From the NCBI GenBank assembly GCA_035519535.1, contig DATIWF010000125.1, forward strand, positions 6,828 through 70,827: a stretch of 64,000 nt of DNA, written 5' to 3'. The translations under genes and the position numbers were made by a program. Positions 63,999-64,000 of the stretch are shown piece after piece. Under the pieces are notes generated by a model. It saw only the letters and a list, made by a program, of their open reading frames with translations, was not told the origin of the DNA and did not search any database. The stretch comes from DATEGZ01 sp035519535 (GTDB lineage Bacteria; Acidobacteriota; Vicinamibacteria; Vicinamibacterales; SCN-69-37). How positions within the stretch are numbered: position 1 is the stretch's first letter; the number at the start of each line of letters is the position of its first letter.

Positions 63999-64000
63999 AT

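Overview
This is a GC-rich bacterial chromosome segment packed with housekeeping genes and one large surface-polysaccharide locus. No phage, transposase, CRISPR array, tRNA or rRNA gene was seen. Protein composition (Ala/Gly/Arg-rich), the exported PQQ-type sugar dehydrogenase and the overall gene mix suggest an environmental Gram-negative, plausibly Acidobacteriota of the Vicinamibacteria type. That placement is inference only, because no phylogenetic marker was compared.

Layout. 1-3626 (minus): ATP synthase genes atpB-E-F-H-A; atpA runs off the left edge. 3762-5685 (plus): DNA polymerase III delta-prime and pdxA. 5763-13301: nucleotide-sugar genes (gmd, rmlD, DegT aminotransferase, rmlC, a methyltransferase) mixed with an FAD oxidoreductase, smpB and a membrane-anchored unknown. 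13294-20964 (minus): thiG and thiS, separated by two large exported proteins sharing a Cys/Trp mini-repeat tail and by a HEAT-repeat protein, then a glycosyltransferase. 21005-47892: the main Wzx/Wzy-type polysaccharide locus, with a WecA-type priming transferase, Wzx, Wzz, two Wzy/ligase-like proteins, four more glycosyltransferases, several sugar dehydratases and epimerases, three methyltransferases and a WbuX/WbuY/WbuZ amidation module. 48032-59891 (plus): a complex I operon nuoABCDEFHJKLMN with no nuoG or nuoI. 59825-63915: selA, an unknown gene, a cold-shock gene and purH.

How it fits together. A WbpM/WreV-type dehydratase, a reductase and a WecA/WbpL-type transferase could make and load the first sugar, perhaps D-QuiNAc. 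A CapE-type dehydratase, an RmlD-like reductase and a 2-epimerase could supply UDP-L-QuiNAc or UDP-L-FucNAc. WbuXYZ could convert an acetamido group to an acetamidino group. Gmd and GDP-fucose synthase could supply GDP-L-fucose. Glycosyltransferases and methyltransferases build the unit, which Wzx, Wzy and Wzz flip, polymerise and size. Most of the plus-strand genes from 34502 to 46875 overlap or abut by a few bases and read as one translationally coupled operon.

The most unusual features are non-coding or repetitive. AGAAGGC heptamer arrays begin exactly at the TAG stop codons of pdxA and nuoC, and related sequence is read through as the C-terminus of gmd. Two intergenic regions carry 20-22 bp GATTG/CGAT tandem repeats. 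Two adjacent exported proteins share a five-copy C-terminal mini-repeat that I do not recognise.
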